A stretch of 64,000 bases of DNA from Coffea arabica (Eukaryota; Streptophyta; Magnoliopsida; Gentianales; Rubiaceae). The position numbers and the translations under genes are program-made. Positions within the stretch are counted from its first letter, which is position 1. Each line of letters opens with the position of its first letter. This document shows, piece by piece, positions 47,001 to 55,994 of the stretch. A model generated the notes under the pieces. That model ran no database searches. It saw nothing but the letters and a program-made list of their open reading frames with translations, and was not told where the DNA came from. The stretch covers positions 4,712,001 through 4,776,000 of the forward strand of contig NC_092310.1 of assembly GCF_036785885.1 (NCBI RefSeq), read 5' to 3'.

Positions 47001-47973
47001 TTGGCCCTTCGTCTTCCGAGATGCCGCAGAACTGGTACAGAAATGCCGAACTTGCCAGGTGCACGCCTCACTGCGCCACCAGCCGGCTCAGGAAATGATC
47101 CCCATTCACAGCCCCTGGCCTTTCGCCCAATGGGGGATAGACCTCCTAGGTCCTTTCCCCCGAACTCTTGGAAAGTACGAGCACCTCGTGGTGGCCATCG
47201 ACTACTTCACGAAGTGGATGGAGGCAGAGCCCTTGGTCTCTATTTCGGGGAAGGCGATCTAGAAATTCTTTCGGAGGAACGTCGTCTGCCGCTTCGGCAT
47301 CTCGCACGTCTTGATATCCGGCAACGGCCGCCAGTTCGCCGAGAACCCTTTCCGGAGCTGGTGCGCTGAGATCGGGATCAACCAGCACTTCACGTCGGTC
47401 GGTCACCCCCAAGCCAATGGTCAGGTGGAGAACGCTAACCGAACCGTTCTGCAAGGGTTGAAAACTAGGTTGGAATCCGCCCAATCGAGCTGGCTAGATG
47501 AGCTCCCCAATATCCTTTGGGCTTACCGCACCACGCCCAGGACGGCCACCCATGAGACCCCGTTCTCCTTAACTTACGGAGTAGAGGCGGTGGTACCCGC
47601 GGAGATTGCTCTCCCCTCGCCCCGGACACAGAACTTCGTTGCGGGGACCAATGAAGAAGAGCTGCGGTACAGCTTGGACATACTGGAGGTTAGGCATGAA
47701 GAAGCAGCGGTACGGATGGCTAAGTACAAAAGCCAGCTCGCCCGCTATCATAACGCTAGAATAAGAACCATACAGTACCAGCCTAGGGACCTCGTCCTAA
47801 GGAAGAACTCCGTTAGCCGAGCTCACGGCTCCAACAAGCTTGACCCAAATTGGGAGGGTCCATACAAGGTGCTTGAGGTGAGCCGAGCTGGCTACTGCAG
47901 GCTAGCCAAGATGGATGGATCTGAAGTACCTCGTACTTGGCACTTCTCCAATCTGCGGCTGTTTGTAGCGTAG
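44080..47973 (+). pseudogene. Tat pol: PR, RT, RNase H, second RNase H, integrase, three stops
   Basis: One frame runs from 44080 to 47973 with stops at 44509-44511 (TAA), 46879-46881 (TGA) and 47260-47262 (TAG). Protease: the active-site region reads VDQTSAVDIMF, not a normal D-x-G. RT: MPFGLKNAGATYQR and YVDD at 45415-45426. The first RNase H-like domain (LFLYLSACNEAINAVLVQ) lacks the usual catalytic Asp; a second, complete one follows (LFVDGASSKEGSGAG, NNEAEYEALLTGL, RSDSQLVV, NKHADALSKLAS), the dual arrangement of the Tat lineage. Integrase: zinc region (HVGSRVLAKKC, CRTCQVH), first Asp in WGIDLLGPF, but the second is Gly (LISGNGRQF, 47320-47322); the Glu in NGQVENANR is kept. It is a dead copy. 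The frame differs by one base from gag. Confidence 0.92.
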
Positions 47974-48033
47974 GTTAGACCAGGGTGCTCAGTTGTCTGT
48001 TCTCTGAAATCCGAATTTTTGTTTTATCATTCA

Positions 48034-48039
48034 ATAAAA
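48034..48039 (+). terminator. Possible polyadenylation signal after pol
   Basis: AATAAA about 60 bp after the pol stop, in an AT-rich dip within GC-rich sequence. Plant signals are loose, so this is only suggestive; it could end a short gag-pol mRNA before the repeat array. Confidence 0.3.
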
Positions 48040-48174
48040 GCCCGACTTCACAATTTTAATTTCAGTTGTACTTGGCTCCTTTCAAGAGTTAAAGTTTGCA
48101 CCTTGCACTAGCACACTTAGCGTCCCCTCACTAAATGTCCTAGTGGGGGGTTAGGGGTAGTGATGGATCGAGGT

Positions 48175-48860
48175 GAAGTGTTCGACCCCAGAGGTCGGTA
48201 CGAATTAAAAGCTTCCAGGCGATGCTCGACCCCGGGAGGTCGGCACGACTAGGAAGAACATGGAAACTAGGAAGGGTTCTAGAAACTCCGCGCTCGACCC
48301 AGGAGGTCGGCGAAAAAGGAGTTCAAAACCCGATGTTCGATCCCAAGAGGTCGACACGGGTTATCGCTTCGGAGTGGAAGGGATCCAGGTGAGGTGTTCG
48401 GCCCAGGAGGTCGGCACAACTGAAAAGTCGGAATCCAGGTGAAGTGTTCGACCCAAGAGGTCAGCACGATTGAGGAAAACTTGGAGGTTTGGAAGGGTTC
48501 TGGAAACCCCGCGCTCGACCCAGGAGGTCAGCGGAAGAGGAGTTCGAAACCCGAGATTCGACCCCAAGAGGTCGGCACGGGCTACCGCTTCGAAGTAGAA
48601 GCCCGACCCCGGGAGGTTGACCAGGCCCCCAGCCTTCGAATCCGGGGGCCCCGCGTTCGACCCCGGAGGTCGGAGAGAACGCCCTTAATGTTTAGGTGCT
48701 CAGCCCCAAGAGGCTGGCACATCCCCTTAGTAAGTTTGTTTGGTCCTCGACCTAAGAGGTCGGCACATGATTTTAATAGTTAGATTGCCGTTGGGCAACT
48801 CCATTGCTGGATTAAAAAGGTGACGCGTTTGGTGCTCGACCCAGGAGATCGGCACATGGC
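48175..48860 (+). repeat. Array of about 13 dyad repeats (CGACC-n-GGTCG)
   Basis: A motif of the form TTCGACCCCAAGAGGTCGGCAC recurs at about 48185, 48223, 48291, 48329, 48399, 48447, 48513, 48555, 48601, 48655, 48695, 48746 and 48833, with spacing of about 40-85 bp. Each is an imperfect palindrome with CGACC and GGTCG arms around 5-6 bases. Longer blocks are also duplicated (48254-48370 resembles 48480-48600). It lies between pol and the antisense gene. Confidence 0.85.
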
Positions 48861-49215
48861 GTTGCGTGCAGGCAAGAAAGGCAGAATAACTCTTCGAAAT
48901 TTCGCATATGCATTCAAAACCTATCTATTACAAAGCCTCCGAGCTGCCTATCTATTACAAAGCTCCCGAGCTGCCTATTTGCTACAAAATGTGCCGAGCT
49001 ATGAAGAGAATACAGCTCGGGCCCCCTTCTTCTTGCTGGTAGTCCGCCTGGAGCAGGAGCTGAAGGTACACCTTAAACATGCTGAGAGGCGTATGGTGAA
49101 GGCTTCCCAGGCGGGGGAACCTTTCGTCTCGGATGGGCCTTCAAGAGCATTTTCAACTGGAGCATGATCACATCCTTATAAGAAAACGGAAAGGGTTTCT
49201 GGAGTGGTCGCCGCC

Positions 49216-51656
49216 CTAGACCACCGGCTCCTTCCCGGCAGCTCTGCCGGGAGACCCTCCCTCCTCCAAGGGAACCTCCTCCAACACGGCCCCGGTGTCG
49301 GCTCGGCCCGCCAGCTCCTTCAGGGCATGCCCCTTGCGATACCCGTCAAAGAGCCAGTCCAGCCTCTCCTCGGCCGCGGGGTTGTAGTCTTTGAAGCTCG
49401 TCAAGTCGAGGCCAGGAGGGTCGAGCTTCTTCACCTGTTCCAGAGCCCGTGTGAAGCCGACCTGGAGGATGGGCAGGTTAAGGAGGGCGATGTCCTCCTC
49501 AAACTGCTCGGAAGAAAGGAAATCCCGAACAGCCTTCTTCCGCTCCCGGCTGACGGTGCCGGAGAGCTCGATGGCGTGCTCCTCCTTCAGCTTGGCCACG
49601 CTGGCTTTCTCCTGGTCGAGCTCCGACCTGGCGGAGGCGAGCTGGACCTGAGCGGTGTCCAGCTCCTTCTCGGCCTTACCCAGTTTGACCTTGAGGGAGC
49701 TTGCCTCCTTAAGGGCCTGGAAAAGCTTCTTCTCCGCCTCCAGATTCTTCTTCCGCAATTTCTCCAGGTCGGGAGACAGCTCGGAGAAGCGGGTCGCCAG
49801 GGCGGCACCAGCGGCGTTGGCCTGGAGGGAAAAGAGAACAGGTCAGCGCGTTACACTACTTTACCGAGACACGGAGGCAAAAACTAACCCACGGGCTAGA
49901 CTTACTTGAGCCTGGGCGGTGTAGTACGCGTCCAAGAGCTCGGAAGGGTCGGCCAGCTCCATCCACCTCCTGTCGCGAAGAAGGACCGAGCCCACCATCA
50001 GCTCGCGAGCCACCTCGGAAAACTGGGCTCGGTCGTTGATGGAGAGCTCCCAGGACGGGCAGAAGTGGCGGGGGTCATGCATCGTGGGGGTTTAGCCCGG
50101 TTTCAAGGGAGCAACGTGGCGGAAGTGCCACAAGCTCGGAAGAGTTGACTCCTGGGCATGCTCCTCGGCAGAGCCCACGCCCAGATGGACTGGCCCCCCC
50201 AAGGCCAGCGCAAGCGGAGGGGGCTGAACTGGAACCAGCGCGAGCTTCTTCGCGGGCTGGGAGGGCTCGTCCCCTCGACCCCTCTTCTGCCCGGCCACCT
50301 TTTTCTTGTTATTGGCAGCCTTCTTGGTGGGAGAGGGGGTTCCCTGCGTTTCTTTCTGGGGGGCTTGGCCGCCCCCCACAGTCGAGGTCGCCCCAGGGAC
50401 CTCCTGGGCAGCTTCTGGCTGGGGAGTGGTGGTCTCCGCCTCAGTGGACGCGCCTAACAGCTTGGACAGCTTCCTCACTGCAAGAAAAATCGCGGGATCA
50501 GTCAAAGCAGGACGATAAGAGGGTATTCACATATGCAAATGCAACGGGCTACAGGGTTAGGGCCAGCGTTACAGGCGTCGAGGTCGACGGGGGAGGTCTC
50601 CACCTCGCCAGAGGACCCGGACAACGTCCCCATCAGTCCGACCGCAGAGATCTGCTCGCTGGAGAACTTGGTGGCAGTGAGCTTCACCTTGGAGTTCAGC
50701 AGCTGGAAGAGGGTTTCAGAGTCCAGGTCCTTAGGGTAGGGGTCGAGCTTGACCTCCCCGACCCTCCACGCGGTGGCGTCGAGACCGGTGGATCGGACGA
50801 AAAAGAAGTCCCCTTTCCAGTTCTTGACGGAAGAGGGGAATTTGTAGAATAGGTCCTGGTAGCCCTTGTCCCCCCGACTTTGATTCCCGGTCCGGCGGCA
50901 GAAGTAATACCACCCAAGAAGGGCTGCCTTGAGGACGAAAGCAGCTCGGAATAGGGAGAGGGAGTAAGGAATGGAGCAGAGTTTGCAGTAGATCAGGAAT
51001 CCTATGACGATCCTGATCGAGTTGGGGTGAGCCTGGGTGATCCTGAGCCCAAAGTAGCTCAGGACCTCGGCCAGGGTTGGAGGAACCGGAAGGCGGAGCC
51101 CCCCGATCAGCTGCTCCTTGTAGATGGCTATGACGCCAGGGGGAGGTCGGCTGGCTCGGTCGTCGGGCCCGGCATCCCTTGGTTCGAAGGCCGGAGGAAT
51201 AGAGTAGGTCCTGACCAATCCGGCCACCGCCTCGGGGGAGATGGTGACCTCCTCGTGGTCAGGGTAGCCGAAGCTGAATTCAGGAACGTCCCCCTGCGGG
51301 TGGTCAGGGGTCCCCTCGGAGGAGTCCCTGTCCTCCCCAGCTCCTCCCTGGGCTCCGCCAGGAGAGTCGTGGGGAGACTTAGGGGAAGAAGTGGAGCCAG
51401 ACTGCCGCTCGAGGTAGGCATCAAGCTCGGCTGCCTCCTCCAGCTCCCGGGCTGAAGGGGAGTGAGCAGAAGGAGAACGGGGAGAGGAAGAACTCATGAT
51501 GTCTATGGGGTGGAGCAGGCCTGGGTTAGAAGCAGAAGAAGAAGAAGGAGGAGGGGAAGGCGACGACGAGGACGAAGAAGAAATGAAGATTCTGGTGGCT
51601 CTACGACGGGCCGGACTCGGGGGCGCGGAGGAAGTAACGTCGGAGTGACCTGACAT
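49216..51656 (-). CDS. Antisense spliced gene of the Tat element (Transposase_28-like, coiled coil)
   Basis: Three exons on the minus strand. Exon 1 51656-50573, intron 50572-50478 (95 bp, GTAACG...TTTTTCTTGCAG), exon 2 50477-49906, intron 49905-49822 (84 bp, GTAAGT...TTTCCCTCCAG), exon 3 49821-49216. Joined length is 2262 bp, 754 codons including the stop, with phases matching at both junctions. Product: Ser-rich acidic N-terminus; a globular domain at about 165-330 (LAEVLSYFGLRITQAHPNSI, IPYSLSLFRAAFVLKAA) that I recognise as the putative gypsy-type transposon domain (Transposase_28); a Lys-rich NLS-like stretch (KKAANNKKKVAGQKRGRG); and a long heptad coiled coil in exon 3. One in-frame TAA at 50094-50092 breaks this copy (CAA to TAA would explain it). 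Function unknown; the start is the first in-frame ATG, about 240 bp below a TATA box. Confidence 0.75.
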
Positions 51657-51894
51657 AAAAAGCAGAGGGTGGCGGAAGGCAAAAAGAGACACTGTAAAGG
51701 GAAGATGAGTCGCAAAAGGGACTTACTGATGACGATCAAGGCAGAAGGAGGATGGAAGACTCGCCGAAATTTGGGCACGAGACGCCGGAAGTTGCTGGGA
51801 AATGGAAATGCGAATGCACAAGGAGAATGGTAATGCAAAATGCACAAGGGGAGGGAAAAATGGCAAATGGAGTCGATTGAAATCTAATGACTCC

Positions 51895-51902
51895 TATTTA
51901 TA
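51895..51902 (-). promoter_or_regulatory. TATA box of the antisense gene
   Basis: On the minus strand CTTATAAATAGG, a textbook plant TATA, 240 bp upstream of the antisense ATG and outside the LTR. The sequence between it and the ATG is pyrimidine-rich like plant 5' leaders. This suggests the antisense gene has its own promoter. Activity is inferred. Confidence 0.6.
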
Positions 51903-52138
51903 AGGCAGGGAAATGGGGGGAAAACGGTTGCGTGAATTTGAACCGACCCCCATGTGAACGCATTTAATGCTGGTACGAAAACCGAAGGGGCGTGACAACT
52001 GAAAGGACGCGGGCACAGCGTCCCTGTGACAGCACTGTACCAGAGGTGACCTTGGCAGGGCAGTGCGTGGCCCTGGCCTCCCACGTGGCAGAGGTAGATT
52101 AGGTCTGCCTGACAACCTTACCTAATCTAGGGGGCTAG

Positions 52139-52609
52139 TGCAGAGGCCCCGTCCTGGGCTTGGGCACGTGGCAGACCAGGTGCGGCCGAGCTGGGCCTTG
52201 GCCCCAGGCCCCGGGTAGCCGTCCTGGGCCGCGCTGCTAGGGCTCCTGGAGAGGGCAAGCGTCCATCCCGAAGAGGTCGGGGATAATCCCCCTGAGTGCG
52301 GGATACCGACTATTCGGGGCAAGTTCCGAAACGTACGGAGGTCGGACTCCCTCGCAGGTATAAATGATAGCACACATCAACTGTACAAGGTACGCTCACT
52401 ATTGGCAAATTACTCCGGACCGCTTGTGCTTCCCGTGAACCACACTCACCGGAAAACTAATTTGACCGTCGGAGTGCCCTCGGGAACCACCCTCGGGCCC
52501 CCCTTTGTTAGCTCGTTCTTATCTGTTTTGCAGGCTTAGGACCAGCTCTGCCATCAGCACCCCGAGCTGATCAGGTCAGCTTGGTCCGGGGAAGCTCAGC
52601 GCTTCTTCA
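52139..52609 (+). repeat. 3' LTR of the Tat element
   Basis: 471 bp, preceded by the purine tract at about 52129-52138 and followed by the TSD copy GGGCC at 52610-52614. Confidence 0.95.
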
Positions 52610-52855
52610 GGGCCCAACAATCTTTGCAACCTCCACTCTTACAAGCATTTTGGATTGGCAAACAAGAAGACAGTGACCATTCAACCAGGAGGCAAAGATC
52701 AGTCAGTGTTGCTTGCTACAACAAAGACCAAGAAACAGAACAGGCCCGCAGCTTTGTATAACAAGTCTGTCATGAAGAAGGAGTTCCGTCGAATGGCCAA
52801 GGCTGTTACAAACCAGGTGGCAGATAACAGGCCTGATCTGAAGAAGGCTGCTCTG
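52610..52855 (+). pseudogene. RPL28: 60S ribosomal protein L28 fragment, 3' part
   Basis: Continues the piece at 41874 after removal of the Tat element: [18 protein letters not shown], then [37 protein letters not shown] and RPDLKKAAL. These match plant ribosomal protein L28, a large-subunit protein of the cytosolic ribosome. Two residues usual before RPD are missing (a 6-nt loss). The match ends at about codon 113 exactly where the copia PBS begins (GCTCTGATACCA on this strand), so the last about 30 residues of L28 are absent. No introns. It is not a functional gene: no ATG, no C-terminus, and split by 10.6 kb. Confidence 0.92.
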
Positions 52856-52902
52856 ATACCATGACAAAGAACGGTAGTTTTATTCATTAGAAAAAAAACT
52901 AT
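52850..52902 (-). other. Copia PBS and 41-bp stub of its 5' LTR
   Basis: On the minus strand: 41 bp ending TTTGTCA (52902-52862), then TGGTATCAGAGC (52861-52850), the complement of initiator Met-tRNA used by most plant copia elements. The stub equals the U5 end of the LTR at 37274. Beyond 52902 the LTR is lost. Confidence 0.88.
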
Positions 52903-54517
52903 TTATCCGTTCGGATTGAGTGTTTTTGCGCCTGTTTATGAAAAACTGTTTTTCACATTCCAAATGTTACAGTAAATGTGTATATTTCAATCAAAAACAA
53001 CATCAAATATATTTCAATTATGCATATTTAATTTGTATATTTTAATAAGTATATTTCAATTTGTATATTTTAATTTTGTATTTTAATATGTATATTTCAA
53101 TTATATTTTAATATATTTTAATTATATATTTTAATACGTATATTTCAATTACGTATTTTAATATGTATATTTCACTTATGTATATTATATATATTATATT
53201 AATATAAATATATTTATTTCAATTATGTATAATATTATATATACTATATCAATTGAAATAAATATTATATATTTATATAAATACATTTATTTATATATAA
53301 ATTTGTAAATAAATTTGTACAATTTTGTTTTATAATATATATTAATATGTATATTATATATAAATTATATTAATATTAATTTATATTATATATTATAAAT
53401 TTCTAATATTATATATTTATACATACATATTATAAATATTTTATTTTATTTAAAATATATTTTTATATATTTATAATATATTTACATAAATATTATATGT
53501 TATATAAATTATATATAATATAATATATAATATTTTATACATTTATACATAATATATAAATATTTATGTATATTTATAATATACATTTATATTATGTATT
53601 ATATATAATATAATATATTTATACATTTATGTTAATATACATAATATTAATTTTACATTTATACATAATATTAATACATGTATACATATATATTAATTAT
53701 ATTAATACATTTCAATATAATATTAATACATATTTATAATATATTCATTTATACATTTATATAATATTCATTTATAATTTATACATTTTTAATAATATAC
53801 ACTTATACATTTAAATATACATTTATATTATGTATTATATTATATATAATACATTTATACATTTATATTAATATACATAATATTAATTTTGCATTTATAT
53901 ATAATATTAATACATATATACATTTATATTAATTATATAAATACATTTATACATAGTATTATTATATATCTATAATATATTAATTTATACATTTATAACA
54001 TTCATTTATAATTTATACATTTATAATAATATACACTTACACATTTATAAATATATTTATATTATGTATTATATATAATATAATAAATTTATATATTTTT
54101 ATATGAATATATAAATATATTTATTTATAAATATCTATAAATGTATTATAAATGCATAAATCTATATTTATATAAAAATTATAATTTATACATTTATACG
54201 TTTATATAATATTCATCTATAATTTATGCATTTATAATAATATACATTTATAGATTTGTAAATATAAATGTATTATAAATGCATAAATGTATATTTATAT
54301 AAAAATATAAAAATTATAATATTCTAAAAATATTCAAAAATGTGTTTCAAAAATACCTCTAAAATAATCCAAAAAATTTACAGTAAAAGTTTTTCATATA
54401 GTTTTTGAAAAACAATCCCAAAAACAACTAATCCAAACGGACTTGTTTTTCAAATTCGAAATGCTACAGTGGTGTTTTTGAAAAATAACCCCAAAAATAG
54501 TTAATCCAAACGGAGCC
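52903..54517. mobile_element. AT-rich foldback element
   Basis: Left edge TCCGTTCGGATTGAGTGTTTTT and right edge (reverse complement) TCCGTTTGGATTAACTATTTTT are inverted matches; a second inner copy of the right edge occurs at about 54425-54445. The interior of about 1.3 kb is almost pure A/T with degenerate repeats of the ATTTATA and ATATTAATA kind. Non-coding. Its left edge coincides with the loss of the copia LTR. Confidence 0.6.
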
Positions 54518-55994
54518 AAAATTTTTGCTAAACAGAATTTGACAAGATATGTTGGTAAATTTTGCATTTTTGTCTAGGGTAGATTTTCTGACCGTGAACA
54601 GTGCAATACAGAATATTGAGATAATGGAAGCCAAAATAATTCAATCTAAATGCTTCACAACATATTGTCTCCAGAAATTAGACACTTATTGACAAAATAA
54701 GTTCAGAGTCATATGAGGCAGAAGCAAAGGCAAACATCAATTAAGAGTTGAACTCATAAAAGATGTGACATTTTATCTCAAATGTGGGTTTAACTACAGG
54801 TGTTCCTTAGAGTAGCTGACTTTGTCCATGTAAATTTAACAATTTGAAATTTGATAGCGTTCTTAATTGACGTATAAATTGTGCCAATTCTCTATTTTTT
54901 AAGTAAATAATTGTGTTATCGGGTGGATTCAACTTATGTTTCATATTTTGATCGTGTCTTGGGAATTTGAGATGGAATGAGCTTAAAAGAATCGCTAGAG
55001 AGTATTTATTATTATAAAGTGTGGGCATGTATTAAAGTACTTGCCAAAATTCAGAAGTTGCGGGACCGAAATTTATTTCAACACACTTTCAAGGGAATGA
55101 CTCATCGTCTCTTGCTGCTTTGAATTGGACCCTAAGTCCTATTTCATTTGGGATGCTCTATTTTTATAAGTAGCTAAGCCTGTCTTTCTTTTTTTCTTTT
55201 TGATAAAAAATTTCATTAACTAATTGCTAGAAACCGTCCAACAAGATTTGATTTATATTTCTGCGTTAGTGGCAGGTTAAACATGTACTTGAAATAATAG
55301 ATTTGCAATTGGTAAGAATAATTGAAGACTTGGTTCTATATCAATTGTAAGATCAAATTTATTTTAATTATTTCATCTATTCATGAGAATTAGTATATTG
55401 TGTGTGATTAAATAGACGGTAGATCTTTTATTATTCACAATAGTCTACTACCAATTAAAGCAATTAAATTCGTAATTGTTTAGCTATTTTGATAGTTGTG
55501 ACAACTGATATAATTGGATTTGTATCAGGAAAATGTATGACCTAATTTAAATGAATTCTTATAGCATGTTTGTTAATTAGAATTAGTCTTTTCTAATTGT
55601 TAATACCGTTAAGAGATTAAATCCTATGTTTGAATGTAGGGTTGTCTTTTAATTAGGGAAATAGTTAATGGCCGTACTTTGGCAACCGACAATATAAGGA
55701 AATGCTAATTATCAGAGTTTGCTGTTAACTATAATCAATTTATTCATAAATATTTGAATTTATCTTTCCATGAAGGATCAATTGCTTGAACCACTTCTAA
55801 TATTATTCCTTTAGTTAAAGCTTTATTATTGTTGGTTTGTTATTAATTAACTCTTGTATGTTTATTTGTGTTTAAATTAGTTAGTTAGTTTAATTCTCCA
55901 AAATCTTCCCTTTTATTCATTGCTTTGAAAGGAAATAAACCAGTCCAATCCCTATGGAGACAATCCTACTCACCACTGCACACAGATTCAGATT
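54518..55994. other. Paralogous empty site, then probable Athila LTR sequence
   Basis: 54518-54655 matches 60518-60619 joined to 63457-63492, that is, the target of the tandem LTR element without the insertion. From about 55200 to 55994 the sequence has the look of the 3' part of an Athila LTR, ending in the CCCTATGGAGACAATCCTACTCACCACT phrase (truncated here to its key bases CCCTATGGAGACAATCC) common just before Athila LTR ends. No gene. Confidence 0.45.

Larger units (their letters stand above)
41984..52609 (+). mobile_element. Ty3/gypsy Tat-lineage LTR retrotransposon (10.6 kb)
   Basis: Complete insertion of 10,626 bp with 471-bp LTRs (TGCAG...TTCA) and a perfect 5-bp TSD GGGCC (41979-41983 and 52610-52614). 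Order: 5' LTR, PBS, gag, protease-RT-RNase H-second RNase H-integrase, repeat array, antisense three-exon gene, purine tract (CTAGGGGGCTAG), 3' LTR. I counted 17 differences between the LTRs, 15 of them transitions. All plus-strand genes carry stops, so the element is no longer autonomous. The tRNA-Asp-like PBS, double RNase H and antisense ORF are hallmarks of the Tat group. Confidence 0.95.
37274..52902 (-). mobile_element. Ty1/copia element carrying antisense RPL28, split by a Tat insertion
   Basis: Minus-strand element: 3' LTR at 37274-37487, PPT beside it (complement GGGGGGCTGTT), pol and gag remnants 37495-41816, leader, PBS at 52850-52861 and a 41-bp stub of the 5' LTR at 52862-52902. 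The 10.6-kb Tat element (41984-52609) is nested in its leader. The stub matches the first 41 bp of the left LTR with one difference, then the rest of the 5' LTR is missing, replaced by the AT-rich foldback. Hence there is no target-site duplication to check. Between PBS and gag lies RPL28 sequence on the opposite strand. Confidence 0.85.

Noticed and set aside
51692..51726. Possible 5' UTR intron of the Tat antisense gene (GTAAGT...TTTACAG)
   Set aside because: It would be only 35 bp, below the minimum size spliced in plants.
52655..52864. RPL28 as a functional gene
   Set aside because: The initiator codon, the C-terminus and two internal residues are missing and the frame is split by 10.6 kb of Tat element.
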